Shown piece after piece: positions 34,595 through 43,646 of a DNA stretch of 64,000 nucleotides; position 1 is the stretch's first letter; the number at the start of each line of letters is the position of its first letter. Under the pieces are notes generated by a model, which saw only the letters and a program-made list of their open reading frames with translations, was not told the origin of the DNA and ran no database searches. Source of the DNA: Paracoccaceae bacterium (GTDB taxonomy: Bacteria; Pseudomonadota; Alphaproteobacteria; Rhodobacterales; Rhodobacteraceae); NCBI GenBank assembly GCA_026989355.1, contig JALSJM010000005.1, positions 408,717 through 472,716 on the forward strand. Reading direction: 5' to 3'. The position numbers and the translations under genes are program-made.

Positions 34595-34972
34595 ATGCGC
34601 ATACCGATTGCCATTCTCGTCCTCGCCGCACTTGCCGGCTGCGCAACGCCCGAACAGGCCTGCATCAGGGACGCCACCAGAGAATTGCGCGTGCTTGACA
34701 CGCTGATCGGGGAAACCCGCGCCAATCTTGCGCGCGGCTATGCCGTGCAAAGTGAATCCGAGCCCACCCTGCGGCTGGTTCTGTGCAGCAAGCCCGACGA
34801 TCATTTCACCTTCTGCACCGAACCCGGCCTGCGCAGCATCCGAAAGCCGGTTGCGATCGATCCCGAAACCGAACAACGCAAACTGACCGCGCTGATGCGC
34901 AAGCGGCAGGAACTGCAACGCGCCCTGCCGGCCCGTCTCCGGGCCTGCAGGCAGGAAGCCGCCGGCGGCTGA
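34595..34972 (+). CDS. Cysteine-containing putative lipoprotein
   Basis: A 125-residue protein with signal MRIPIAILVLAALAGC and lipid-acceptor Cys16. The mature part has four more cysteines (23, 64, 74, 118), an even number that could form two disulfides in the periplasm. The C-terminal half is basic and helical (MRKRQELQRALPARLRAC). I do not recognise a family. The gene stands alone between divergent hemF and the convergent SDR gene. Confidence 0.75.
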   Translation: MRIPIAILVLAALAGCATPEQACIRDATRELRVLDTLIGETRANLARGYAVQSESEPTLRLVLCSKPDDHFTFCTEPGLRSIRKPVAIDPETEQRKLTALMRKRQELQRALPARLRACRQEAAGG

Positions 34973-35022
34973 TCCGGCCGCCGGCACCGGAGGCCGGGCG
35001 GCATGCCGGGTGAGCGCGCCCC

Positions 35023-35829
35023 TCAGTGCACCGGCGCAACAACCGGATCAAGCAGACTGCGCCCGCCGTCGAGGGTCAGGATCTCTCCGGTGATGAACCC
35101 CGCCCCGGGCGAAGCCAGGAACTGCACCGCCTCGGCCACCTCACCGGCCTCGGCGATCCGGCCAAGCGGGGTGTGGGCGATGATGTCGTCGCGCTGCTCG
35201 GGTTCGTCCTTCAGCGCCTTCTGCAGGCTTGCGCTCATCACCGATCCGAAAGCCACCGCATTGACCCGGATGCGCCTGGGGGCCAGCGCCACGGCCAACG
35301 AGCGCGTCATCTGATCAAGTGCCGCGGTCGATACCGAATAGGCAAGCAGGCAGGGATTGGTTCGGTGCGCGGCAATCGAAGACAGGTTGATGATCGATCC
35401 GGCCATGCCTTCCTCTTCGTCGGCCTCCTCGGCCTGGTGCACCATGCGCCGGGCAATCAGCTGGCTGAGGCGAAGCGTGGCGATCAGGTTCTGCTGCAGC
35501 AGCGTTTCCACAGCATCGTCATCGGCATTCAGGGGATCCGACACCAGCACCTGCCGTGCCGCATTCACCAGAATGTCCACACGGTCGAATGCATCGATCG
35601 TGGCCGAAAGCAGGTTGGCAATCGCCAGCTTTTCGCGCAGATCGCCGGCGAACCAGCGGATGTTGCCCTCTTCCGTGGTATCTCCAAGCTCCCTGGCCAG
35701 CTCTTCTTCGTCCATGTCGGCGCACATCACGTTGGCGCCCTGTTCGGCAAAATGGCGGGCAATGGCCCGACCAACTCCGAATGCCGCTCCGGTGACGATG
35801 GCTGTCTTGCCCGCGATGGAAAATGACAT
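35023..35829 (-). CDS. SDR family protein with altered active site
   Basis: A 268-residue short-chain dehydrogenase fold with a Rossmann start KTAIVTGAAFGVGRAIARHF, the adenine-binding AGDL, and the C-terminal GFITGEILTLDGGRS typical of SDRs. The usual YxxxK catalytic pair reads Tyr164-SVS-Thr168, so the lysine is replaced by threonine. The NNAG motif is also changed, to VNAAR. The ATG at 35829 restores the N-terminal glycine motif. It may bind a dinucleotide without classical catalysis, or use another base. It is 43 bases before the RsmC-like gene on the same strand. Confidence 0.85.
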   Translation of the reverse strand: MSFSIAGKTAIVTGAAFGVGRAIARHFAEQGANVMCADMDEEELARELGDTTEEGNIRWFAGDLREKLAIANLLSATIDAFDRVDILVNAARQVLVSDPLNADDDAVETLLQQNLIATLRLSQLIARRMVHQAEEADEEEGMAGSIINLSSIAAHRTNPCLLAYSVSTAALDQMTRSLAVALAPRRIRVNAVAFGSVMSASLQKALKDEPEQRDDIIAHTPLGRIAEAGEVAEAVQFLASPGAGFITGEILTLDGGRSLLDPVVAPVH

Positions 35830-35872
35830 GTCGGCTCCTCTGTCTCTGGATTCCGGCCCGACCGGACCGATT

Positions 35873-36886
35873 TCACCGCCTGCGGCGCGGCAGACGTCGT
35901 GGCTGGCCCGCCACGAACAGCTTGTAGCGGTTGTTGCCGGGGATTTCCTCGACCTTCGCGAAGGATTCGCGCAGGGCCGCTTCATAGGGCAGGTGGCGGT
36001 TGGCCACCATCCAGAAATTTCCCGAAGGCTTCAGAATTTCCGCAGCGGCGGCGATGAACTCCCGGCCAAGGGCCGGGTCGGCCCTGTGTCCGGCGTGAAA
36101 GGGCGGGTTGCTGACCACCATGTCAAGCGGCCTTTCGGGGCGAAACAGCCGTGCATCGGCCCAGTGAAAGCGGGCACGAGCATCGTCGATGTTGCGGCGC
36201 GCGCAGACAAGCGCGGCATGATCGGCTTCGACAAGATGCAGTTCCCCGACGCCCTGCCGCGTCAGGACCGCACGCGACAGATACCCCCAGCCGGCGCCCA
36301 GATCGGCCAGCCGCGCCGGCAGCCGCGCCGGCAACGCCGCCGCCAGAAGTTCGGACCCCGGATCAACCCGATCGGCCGAGAACACCCCCGGCACGGTCAT
36401 GAAACCCTCGGGCATGGCATGATCCGCCGCGCCGGGGCCGGACTGCCAGTCATCCAGATCGGCACCGGAGGCGGGAAACCAGAACAGCTTTCCATGCGCC
36501 CTCGAAAGGGGGGGTGAAACTGCGGCCCGCGCGCGCAACAGCTTGTGAATACTGTCGATTCCATCGGTCTTCTGGCCGTCGATGATGACCGGACCGCCCC
36601 TGGTGCGGCGGGCGGCCTCGCCAATCAGGGCACGGGCATGTGCCTTGGCGCGCGGCAGAAACACCACCGCCGCCGCATAGGGGCCGCCGGGCGTGGTCAC
36701 CACCCGATAGCCCTGCGCCATCCAGTGATCATGGGCCGGGCGAAACCCCTGCACCACCTCGGCCCGGTCGGGCCCGATCGGCGACAGATCATGATGTGCA
36801 TCAGCACCGAACACGCCAACCGGGCCATCCGTAGGCAACGCCGGCTCTGCGCCTTCCAGGGCGGTTCTCAGGCGGGATTTCTTCAT
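35873..36886 (-). CDS. rsmC: Class I SAM-dependent methyltransferase (RsmC-like, rRNA guanine N2)
   Basis: A 337-residue protein of two halves, as in RsmC, which methylates G1207 of 16S rRNA. The N-terminal half is a degenerate methyltransferase domain; the C-terminal half has the SAM loop LADLGAGWGYLSR and the catalytic SNPPFH (Asn260) motif for exocyclic amine methylation. The final ten or so residues are very basic (LPRRRR). The exact target could be another RNA guanine. It precedes the SDR gene and lies beside clpS. Confidence 0.85.
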   Translation of the reverse strand: MKKSRLRTALEGAEPALPTDGPVGVFGADAHHDLSPIGPDRAEVVQGFRPAHDHWMAQGYRVVTTPGGPYAAAVVFLPRAKAHARALIGEAARRTRGGPVIIDGQKTDGIDSIHKLLRARAAVSPPLSRAHGKLFWFPASGADLDDWQSGPGAADHAMPEGFMTVPGVFSADRVDPGSELLAAALPARLPARLADLGAGWGYLSRAVLTRQGVGELHLVEADHAALVCARRNIDDARARFHWADARLFRPERPLDMVVSNPPFHAGHRADPALGREFIAAAAEILKPSGNFWMVANRHLPYEAALRESFAKVEEIPGNNRYKLFVAGQPRRLPRRRR

Positions 36887-36907
36887 CAGGCAAACCGGCC
36901 GAAGCCG

Positions 36908-37240
36908 CTATTCCTTTTCCATCGTGCACTGCAGCGGGTGCTGCTCACGCCGCGCCAGCTCCATCACCTGTGCCACCTTTGTTTCGGCCACCTCGAAGGG
37001 GAATACCCCCACCACCGCCAGCCCCTTCTTGTGCACGGTCAGCATCAGATCGAATGCCTGCTGGTGGCCGAGGCCGAAAATACGCTCCAGAACATGCACG
37101 ACAAATTCCATCGGCGTGAAATCGTCATTCAGCAGAATGACCTTGTAAAGCGGCGGGCGCGCCGTCTTGCTGCGAGTCCTGGTGACAACCGCAGTTCCCG
37201 CGCCATCCTCATCCTTGCCGGTCATGACCAGAGGGTGCAT
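36908..37240 (-). CDS. clpS: ATP-dependent Clp protease adaptor ClpS
   Basis: A 110-residue adaptor that delivers N-end-rule substrates to ClpAP. After a flexible N-terminus it has [20 protein letters not shown], the binding pocket for hydrophobic N-terminal residues, and [19 protein letters not shown], with a final AREQHPL-like segment (read [12 protein letters not shown]). ATG at 37240 or 37225 are both possible. The frame extends upstream as non-coding. It is divergent from the HAD hydrolase across a palindrome. Confidence 0.92.
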   Translation of the reverse strand: MHPLVMTGKDEDGAGTAVVTRTRSKTARPPLYKVILLNDDFTPMEFVVHVLERIFGLGHQQAFDLMLTVHKKGLAVVGVFPFEVAETKVAQVMELARREQHPLQCTMEKE

Positions 37241-37275
37241 CTCTGTCTTGCGTTTCAATGAAACATCCACTTTCG

Positions 37276-37289
37276 ATACCGGACGGTAT
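37276..37289. promoter_or_regulatory. Palindrome between clpS and the HAD gene
   Basis: ATACCGGACGGTAT has 6-base perfect arms (ATACCG / CGGTAT) around GA. It sits in the 91-base divergent gap, next to TATATATAAGG, which contains a possible -10. It could be an operator for either gene. Confidence 0.4.
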
Positions 37290-37331
37290 ATATAAGGCTC
37301 TTCGCCGGAATGAAAAAGGGGTATTGCACGG

Positions 37332-38042
37332 ATGGCGGCAAAACTGACGACAATCGGCTTCGATGCAGACGACACGCTCTGGCACAACGAGCAGTTCTTC
37401 CGCCTGACCCAGGAAAGATTCACCGATCTTCTGGCCGATTTCGCCGGGCGCGATCATCTGACCGAACGGCTGCTTGATGCCGAACGCCGCAACCTCGGCG
37501 CCTATGGTTTCGGGATCAAGGGTTTCGTTCTTTCGATGATCGAAACCGCCATCGAGATCACCGACGGCCGCGTGCCGGCGGCAATCCTGAAGGAACTGGT
37601 CGATGCGGGGAAGGAAATGCTGGCCCACCCGATAGAGCTTCTGCCCGGGGTGCGTGAAACCCTGGAAGCCCTGGCACCGGATTTCCGCCTTCTGCTGATC
37701 ACCAAGGGCGATCTGCTGGATCAGGAGCGCAAGCTGGCACAATCAGGCCTTGGCGACTATTTTCAGGGGGTCGAGATCGTTTCGCACAAGACAACAGCCA
37801 CCTATGAAAGGATCTTCTCGTATCATGGTGACGGCCCCGAAGCGGCACTCATGGTCGGAAATTCGCTGCGCTCCGACGTGATTCCGGCGATCGAGGCCGG
37901 CGCCTTCGGAGTTCATGTGCCGCATGGCCAGAGCTGGGAACTTGAAGCCGCACCACCCCCCGAAAGCCATCCGCGCTACCGCGAACTGAAGTGCCTTGAT
38001 GCGCTGCCCGAGATGATCGGCGGCCTTTCCCGATCTTTCTGA
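37332..38042 (+). CDS. HAD family hydrolase
   Basis: A 236-residue haloacid-dehalogenase-superfamily phosphatase. Motif I is [12 protein letters not shown] with the nucleophile Asp, motif II is LLLITKGD, the Lys of motif III is in [12 protein letters not shown], and motif IV is [19 protein letters not shown]. The cap domain lies after motif I. It most resembles phosphoglycolate-phosphatase-like proteins, but the substrate is unclear. The gene is monocistronic and starts after the divergent clpS. Confidence 0.9.
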   Translation: MAAKLTTIGFDADDTLWHNEQFFRLTQERFTDLLADFAGRDHLTERLLDAERRNLGAYGFGIKGFVLSMIETAIEITDGRVPAAILKELVDAGKEMLAHPIELLPGVRETLEALAPDFRLLLITKGDLLDQERKLAQSGLGDYFQGVEIVSHKTTATYERIFSYHGDGPEAALMVGNSLRSDVIPAIEAGAFGVHVPHGQSWELEAAPPPESHPRYRELKCLDALPEMIGGLSRSF

Positions 38043-38232
38043 GCCTGAATGCGGCAAATCTTGCGGAAAGGGCTGCGGCCCCTACAACATGCAGTATAGG
38101 CAGTTCAGCAACGGATCAAAAACCCTTGATTTTTTGGGTATTTTCTGGAACTTGCACATGTGCTAACGTGGCACCCACAAGAACAAGCCAGCCGGAAAAC
38201 CGGCGGCGCGAGGCAGCAAGAAGGCAGGTGGC

Positions 38233-39885
38233 GTGAAAAAACGTCTGGGGCAGTGTGTCCGGTATTTTCTGTTCGTTGCAGCGGTTGTCTGCATTGGTAT
38301 CATTGTTCCGCAGGCCGGCCGGGCAGCGCCCTATGCCGCGCTGGTGATGGATGCGCGCACCGGCGAAGTGCTGCATTCGCGCAATGCCGATACCCGGCTG
38401 CATCCGGCCTCGCTTACCAAGATGATGACGCTCTACATCGCCTTCGAGGCCATCCGGCGCGGCGAGATCTCGCTTGATACGGTTGTCACCATCTCACGCA
38501 ATGCGGCAGCGGAACCGCCTTCGCGCCTCGGGCTGAAGCCGGGGCAGAAAATCAGGCTGCGCTATCTGATCCGGGCAGCCGCGATCAAGTCGGCAAATGA
38601 CGCCGCCACCGCCATCGGCGAAGCGATCAGCGGCTCCGAAACTGCCTTTGCCCGGCGCATGAACCGCACCGCAAAGGCGCTTGGCATGACACGCACCACC
38701 TTCAGGAACGCCAGCGGCCTGACCGCGAAGGGGCATCTTTCAACCGCCCGCGACATGGCCATCCTGGGGCGCCACCTGCTTTACGACTTCCCGGAATACT
38801 ACAACCTGTTCTCGCGTCGTACCGCGGATGCGGGCATACGCCGGGTGGCCAATACCAACCGCAAGTTCCTGGCCGCCTACAAGGGCGCCGACGGCATCAA
38901 GACGGGCTATACCCGCGCTGCCGGTTTCAATCTGGTGGCATCAGCCGAACGCGGCAATGTGCGCATCATCGGCGTGCTCTTCGGCGGCCGGTCCACCGCT
39001 TCACGCAATGCCAGAATGGCCGAACTGCTTGACATGGGCTTCCGCCGCGCACCCGGCCATGCACCGCTACGCAAACCCGAAGCGCCGGTCTATGCCGCTG
39101 CCGATCCGGCAACTGCTGGCGCTGCCGGCAAGACCATCCGCATCGTGACCGCCGTGCGCAAGAGCCCCCGCCCCCTGCTCCGACCGCAACAGGCCCCCCC
39201 GCAGGAACTGCTGCTGGCCATGCAGGATGATATCCGAAACGCCGTCCAGCAGGCCCGGGAAACGCCGCCGGCACCGAGCACAGGCGCAAAACCGGCCGCC
39301 GTCCGGCCGGCATACCGGCCCCTGACCCGGACACCCCCCGAAACCGAAGCGGCAGTGGCGGTGGCCATGGCCGAAACCCGGCGCGAAACCCCGCCCGAAA
39401 CCGGAGCCGAAACCGCAAGCGTGAAGCAGGACACGCCGCGCATCTCGCCTGCAGCGATCGAAACCGCCGTGGCCTCGGCCATTGCCGAAGAGGCCGCACC
39501 CGTGCCGGCCGTGGCGCGCGCCGCCATTCCCGCCACATCTCCCCGCGCACGGCCTGCATCATCTCGGCTGGTGCTTGCCGCAACCCGCCCCGAGCCGCCC
39601 GCCGCCGACGACACGCCCATCGTCGTGACCCGGATATCAAGTTCGGGCGGACGGTTGTGGGGCATCAACATCGGCCGCTTCGACACCCGCCACAAGGCCG
39701 AACGGATCCTTCTGAAGACGGCACTGGCAGAAATGAGCACGCTTGACGGCTCGCTTCGCAAGGTGGTGCAGCGGGGGGGCGGCTATGATGCCAATTTCGT
39801 GGGGCTCAACCGGGAAACCGCCGATCTGGCCTGCCGCCGTCTGATCGCGCGCGGAATCGATTGCACGCCTTTCGGGCCGTCGTGA
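38233..39885 (+). CDS. D-alanyl-D-alanine carboxypeptidase with SPOR domain
   Basis: A 550-residue penicillin-binding protein. A signal sequence is followed by the S11 peptidase domain with SxxK (Ser60-LTK63 in HPASLTKMM), SxN (Ser120-AN122) and KTG (223-225 in GIKTGYTRA), all complete. Residues about 275-465 are a Pro/Ala-rich low-complexity linker, and the last 80 form a SPOR domain (LWGINIGRFDTRHKAERI). It trims peptidoglycan, probably at the septum. The start is GTG with an AGGTGG ribosome site. Confidence 0.93.
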   Translation: MKKRLGQCVRYFLFVAAVVCIGIIVPQAGRAAPYAALVMDARTGEVLHSRNADTRLHPASLTKMMTLYIAFEAIRRGEISLDTVVTISRNAAAEPPSRLGLKPGQKIRLRYLIRAAAIKSANDAATAIGEAISGSETAFARRMNRTAKALGMTRTTFRNASGLTAKGHLSTARDMAILGRHLLYDFPEYYNLFSRRTADAGIRRVANTNRKFLAAYKGADGIKTGYTRAAGFNLVASAERGNVRIIGVLFGGRSTASRNARMAELLDMGFRRAPGHAPLRKPEAPVYAAADPATAGAAGKTIRIVTAVRKSPRPLLRPQQAPPQELLLAMQDDIRNAVQQARETPPAPSTGAKPAAVRPAYRPLTRTPPETEAAVAVAMAETRRETPPETGAETASVKQDTPRISPAAIETAVASAIAEEAAPVPAVARAAIPATSPRARPASSRLVLAATRPEPPAADDTPIVVTRISSSGGRLWGINIGRFDTRHKAERILLKTALAEMSTLDGSLRKVVQRGGGYDANFVGLNRETADLACRRLIARGIDCTPFGPS

Positions 39886-39906
39886 TACCGGGAGCATGAA
39901 GCACGG

Positions 39907-39954
39907 AGCGGGGGCCAGCCCCCACACCCCGGAGTATTTCGGCCAGCATGAAGG
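39907..39954 (+). repeat. Rhodobacterales-type intergenic element with hairpin
   Basis: A hairpin GGGGGCCAGCCCCC (39910-39923) is followed by CACACCCCGGAGTATTTC and GGCCAGCATGAAG. Similar stretches are, from memory, common after genes in Rhodobacterales. It lies 20 bases after the carboxypeptidase stop, where the hairpin could act as a terminator. A second copy is at 9185-9255 on the other strand. Confidence 0.6.
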
Positions 39955-40041
39955 GGCTTGAAGGAAACTGCCGGCAAAACGCAGGAGCCGGCATCTTCAT
40001 GGCTGCTTCCCCCTGCCTGCTGTGACGCGCTGCAGAGCCGC

Positions 40042-40800
40042 TCAGGATTCTGGCGAAACCCATTCGCATTTTCCCGGATCGAAGCCGGCTTCGCGCATCA
40101 GGCGATCGGAATTCGTTTCTATCACCTGTTCAAGTTCTTCCATGAAACGTTCTACCGGCAACCCCGCGGGAATGCGCGGCAGGAATTCGAGAACCGCCGT
40201 TCCGGGGCGACGATAGATTGCGCGCCTGGGCCAGAACAGCCCCACATTGGTGGCGGCGGGGATGCAGTCATAGCCGGTTTGCTGGTAAAGCAGGCCCACA
40301 CCCACCTTGTAGGGCGCCTTCGTGCAGGGGGGGATGCGCGTGCCCTGGGGATAGATGACAAGCTGTCCGGGCAGATTCCTGCCGCTTTCCACATCGGCCA
40401 TCATCCTGGCGATGGCCTCGCGCCGCTTGCCGCGATCAACCGGCACGTTGGCCATGCGCTTGCCGAAGAAGTGGAAGATCGGCGCGTGGTGAAGCTCTTT
40501 CTTGATGATGAAGCGCGAGCGCGGCAAGGCACTGACCAGCAACACCACGTCAAGAAACGATTGATGCTTGGAGGCCACCAGCACCTGACCGGTGGGAATT
40601 TCGCCGCGGATTTCGGTTTTCAGACCCACCATCCAGCGCGCCGTCCAGCGCACCCATCCGGCATAGGAGCGGATATAGGTATAGACACCATCGCGCCGCA
40701 GAATTGCCCAGGGCACGAAGATGGCCGCCATCAGCGGCATCATCACATACATCTGCACCACAAAGACAAGCGAGCGCAGCCACTGGATTGCGTATCGCAT
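40042..40800 (-). CDS. plsC: 1-acyl-sn-glycerol-3-phosphate acyltransferase
   Basis: A 252-residue membrane acyltransferase making phosphatidic acid. An N-terminal transmembrane helix (SLVFVVQMYVMMPLMAAIF) precedes the catalytic HQSFLD motif (His79, Asp84) and the later YPQGTR, a common variant of FPEGTR. It starts one base into the stop of ftsX (TGATG), so it is probably co-transcribed with ftsE and ftsX. ATG at 40800 is preferred over the extended upstream frame. Confidence 0.9.
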   Translation of the reverse strand: MRYAIQWLRSLVFVVQMYVMMPLMAAIFVPWAILRRDGVYTYIRSYAGWVRWTARWMVGLKTEIRGEIPTGQVLVASKHQSFLDVVLLVSALPRSRFIIKKELHHAPIFHFFGKRMANVPVDRGKRREAIARMMADVESGRNLPGQLVIYPQGTRIPPCTKAPYKVGVGLLYQQTGYDCIPAATNVGLFWPRRAIYRRPGTAVLEFLPRIPAGLPVERFMEELEQVIETNSDRLMREAGFDPGKCEWVSPES

Positions 40801-41717
40801 CAGGAAAGCTCCTTCAGACTTCGCAGGGCAGCAAGGCGGGTGGCCCAGAAAGCCACGAACCCGGCCAACAGGGGAACCGCCAGAGGCCACAGCCAGCCCC
40901 AGCCGCGAAAACCTATCCCCGCGGCAAGGCCACCGGCCGTTTCCGGCGCATCGGGCAGCAGCAATACCGCCAGCATGCCAAGACCGGTGCCCAGGGTGGC
41001 ACCGGCAACGGCGCGGGCGGTGAAGCGGCGCACGAAGGCATGCACGATGAATGAATCCTGTGCCCCTATCAGCCGCAACACCCGAATCACCTGGGCATTG
41101 GCGGCAAGCGCTGCATGGGCCGCCAGAACGATCATCGCCGCGGTGGTCAGCGTGATCAGCAGGATCGACAGCAGCCCCAGATCGCGCAGCCGTCCGGCGG
41201 CGCGCACCAGAGGCTCGCGCCAGCGCGCGTGATCGTCAAGCCGGGCTCCCGGCGCCTCGGCCGCAAGCCTTTGGCGCAGGCCCTCGCTGTCATAGCCGGT
41301 CTCGTCGCCCACCACTTCGATCAACTGCGGCAGGGGCAGAACGTCAAGCGGCAACCCCTGCCCGATCCACGGCGTCAGCAGAGCCTGCTGTTCGTCCTTG
41401 TCCAGCACCCGGACAGAGGCGATACCCGGCGTTGTCTGCAATACCCCGAGCGCCGCCCGGGTCTGGGCCTCGATCTGCCCCTGCGGGGCGCTGATGCGCA
41501 CCGTGGCACTGCGCGCCAGTTCCGATGTCCAGCGATCGGCCAGCCGCCCCGCCGCCAGAGAAAGCGCCAGTGCGAAAACCGCCAGAAAGGCCATCGCCGC
41601 CGCCGAAAACACCGTGAGCTGCGCGGTAAAGCCGGTGGGCGGAACCACCCGCTGTTCCGGCCTGCGCCCGGCACCGGCCTGCGCCCGCGATGATGCGAAT
41701 CTGCGCTTCAACTTCAA
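40800..41717 (-). CDS. ftsX: Cell division protein FtsX (permease-like)
   Basis: A 305-residue membrane protein. After a basic N-terminus come one transmembrane helix (AAAMAFLAVFALALSLAAG), a periplasmic domain, and three C-terminal helices, the FtsX layout. It partners FtsE and activates septal peptidoglycan hydrolases. Its stop overlaps plsC and its start overlaps ftsE by 4 bases. The family match rests on topology and on the ftsE neighbour. Confidence 0.88.
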   Translation of the reverse strand: MKLKRRFASSRAQAGAGRRPEQRVVPPTGFTAQLTVFSAAAMAFLAVFALALSLAAGRLADRWTSELARSATVRISAPQGQIEAQTRAALGVLQTTPGIASVRVLDKDEQQALLTPWIGQGLPLDVLPLPQLIEVVGDETGYDSEGLRQRLAAEAPGARLDDHARWREPLVRAAGRLRDLGLLSILLITLTTAAMIVLAAHAALAANAQVIRVLRLIGAQDSFIVHAFVRRFTARAVAGATLGTGLGMLAVLLLPDAPETAGGLAAGIGFRGWGWLWPLAVPLLAGFVAFWATRLAALRSLKELS

Positions 41718-42391
41718 AGATCAGCCCCCGCCAGTTGCAGGCGCCTGTCGCTGATCCTCAGCACCCGGGCGTTCACCTTCGTCTTGGCGGCACGGATCAG
41801 GTTGAGATCATGCGTTGCCACCAGGATCGCCTTGCCCATCCGGTTAAGTTCGGCCAGCAGCGAAAGCAGCCGTTTCGACATTTCCCAGTCCACGTTGCCG
41901 GTGGGTTCATCGGCCAGGATCACATCGGGCGACATGATTACCGCCCGCGCCAGCGCCGCGCGCTGCCGCTCGCCGCCCGACAGTTCCGGCGGCAGGGCCC
42001 CTGCCCGGTTTCCGAGCCCCACCCAGCCGAGCAGCGCGTCAAGGTTTTCGGCATCGTCCGGCCCGGCCCGCCCGCCGACCGCAAGCGGCAGCGCGATATT
42101 CTCGGCAATGGAAAGATGATCGAGAAACTGACAATCCTGATGCACGATCCCGATCCTGCGCCGCGCGCGGGCGATGTCGTCTCGGTCCATTTCCCGCACA
42201 TCCCTGCCGAAGGCACGCACATGCCCCGCAGTCGGCACCAGTTCCATGTAGCAAAGTTTCAGGAAGGTGGTCTTTCCCGAGCCGGAAGGCCCCGTCAGGA
42301 AATGGAACGACCCGGGAGACAGATCCAGCGTGATGCCTGAAAGAAGCTCTCCGTCGCCATAGCCGTAAGAAACGTTTTCAAGCCCGATCAC
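41714..42391 (-). CDS. ftsE: Cell division ATP-binding protein FtsE
   Basis: A 225-residue ABC ATPase with Walker A GPSGSGKTTFLK, signature LSGGERQRAALARA, and Walker B VILADEPTGNVD followed by ATHDLNL. It powers FtsX in the septal ring. The GTG at 42391 is chosen because GGGGGG lies seven bases upstream and it gives the normal FtsE start VIGLENVSYGYG. It is divergent from the zinc-ribbon protein gene. Confidence 0.93.
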   Translation of the reverse strand: MIGLENVSYGYGDGELLSGITLDLSPGSFHFLTGPSGSGKTTFLKLCYMELVPTAGHVRAFGRDVREMDRDDIARARRRIGIVHQDCQFLDHLSIAENIALPLAVGGRAGPDDAENLDALLGWVGLGNRAGALPPELSGGERQRAALARAVIMSPDVILADEPTGNVDWEMSKRLLSLLAELNRMGKAILVATHDLNLIRAAKTKVNARVLRISDRRLQLAGADL

Positions 42392-42555
42392 ACACGTGCC
42401 CCCCTGACATTCCGGCAACGGTTCCTTCCGCTGGTTTCGATTGTTTCGATGCACCGAACACGCAGAGCTTTTAACTTCAGGTTTCCCTTGATACAACATC
42501 ACCCAGCAATCGTTCTTAGGGGGCAGGCGTGCCCGAGCACAAGGCGGAATGAGAC

Positions 42556-43539
42556 ATGAGGCTGATTTGCCCGAACTGCAACGCACAATACGAAGTTGAC
42601 GACAACGTCATTCCCTCAGGCGGGCGCGATGTGCAATGCTCAGGCTGTGGCCACACCTGGTTTCAGATGCCGGCGGCTCAGAGCGGGGAAGACCAGTCCG
42701 CCTCCCCCGCAGATTCCGACACGGCCCCGCCCCCCGATGAACCGGAAATTCCGGCCGACACCCCCGCTGCCGGGGAGATCACCGAAATCGCGGCCGAAAT
42801 GCCCGACGATGCGCTCTACGAGGAAATCACCGAGGAAATCGAGGAAGAGGTGGTGATCGGGTTCATCTCTCCCGACTCGAGCCTGCCGCCGGAACAGACC
42901 GCGGACGATGCCGACCTGCCCCCGGATGAAACCGGAAATGACACGCCCGCCGCCCACCGCCCCCGGCCTGTTGATGAATCGGTTCTGAACATCCTGCGTG
43001 AAGAGGCCCGGGCCGAGATCGACATGCGCAAGCGCGAAGGCACCAGCCTGGAAACCCAGACCGACATGGATCTGGGCGCTCCGGCCGGCGGCATGGTCCC
43101 GCCCCGGAAACAAGAGGCCGATCCCGACGGGCCCGAAACCGCCCATGACAGCAGCAGCGGTGCGGCCGAGGACACCGGCGGCCAGCCGGGCACCCGGCGC
43201 GATCTTCTGCCCGACATCGAAGAAATCAACTCAACCCTTCAGGCCGACACGACAACCGGCGAAGAAGACGAGGAGGACAGCGAACGCGAGGCACAGATCG
43301 CACGGGAAGCCCGGATCCGGCACAGACGGGGCGCGCGCCTTGGCTTCAGCCTGATGCTGGCACTGCTGGCGCTGGTGCTCCTCTGCTATGTCTATGCCGA
43401 TACCCTGGCCCAGCGGTTCCCGGGCAGCGCCCCGGCCATTGCTGCCTATGTGGACAGGATCAACGATCTGCGCTTCTGGCTTGATGGTATCGTGGAGCGT
43501 GCCACCATCTTCGTGGACGGCGCGGGCCCGGGCGGCTAG
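42556..43539 (+). CDS. Zinc-ribbon membrane protein (MJ0042-like)
   Basis: A 327-residue protein. The N-terminus MRLICPNCNAQYEVDD to CSGCGHTW has four cysteines (5, 8, 28, 31) forming an MJ0042-type zinc ribbon. Residues 40-245 are a strongly acidic, Pro-rich, probably disordered linker. A transmembrane helix (FSLMLALLALVLLCYVYAD) lies near residue 265, with a short periplasmic tail. The function is unknown; it may be a membrane regulator. It is divergent from ftsE across 164 bases. Confidence 0.85.
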   Translation: MRLICPNCNAQYEVDDNVIPSGGRDVQCSGCGHTWFQMPAAQSGEDQSASPADSDTAPPPDEPEIPADTPAAGEITEIAAEMPDDALYEEITEEIEEEVVIGFISPDSSLPPEQTADDADLPPDETGNDTPAAHRPRPVDESVLNILREEARAEIDMRKREGTSLETQTDMDLGAPAGGMVPPRKQEADPDGPETAHDSSSGAAEDTGGQPGTRRDLLPDIEEINSTLQADTTTGEEDEEDSEREAQIAREARIRHRRGARLGFSLMLALLALVLLCYVYADTLAQRFPGSAPAIAAYVDRINDLRFWLDGIVERATIFVDGAGPGG

Positions 43540-43646
43540 AGTCGGGCTGCTCCAGCCGGCCGCCCTGCCCTTCGGCACGGCCGCCGCATGACAGATACGC
43601 CCCGACCGACCGAAGCCACACCCCGGCAGCCGTCAGGTGTCTCTCC

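Noticed and set aside
38055-38100. Rho-independent terminator after the HAD gene
   Set aside because: GGGCTGCGGCCC can form only a short stem and no T tract follows, so it was not listed.
38154-38163. GCACATGTGC palindrome before the carboxypeptidase gene
   Set aside because: A perfect 10-bp palindrome is present, but there is no matching promoter element or second copy to support an operator.
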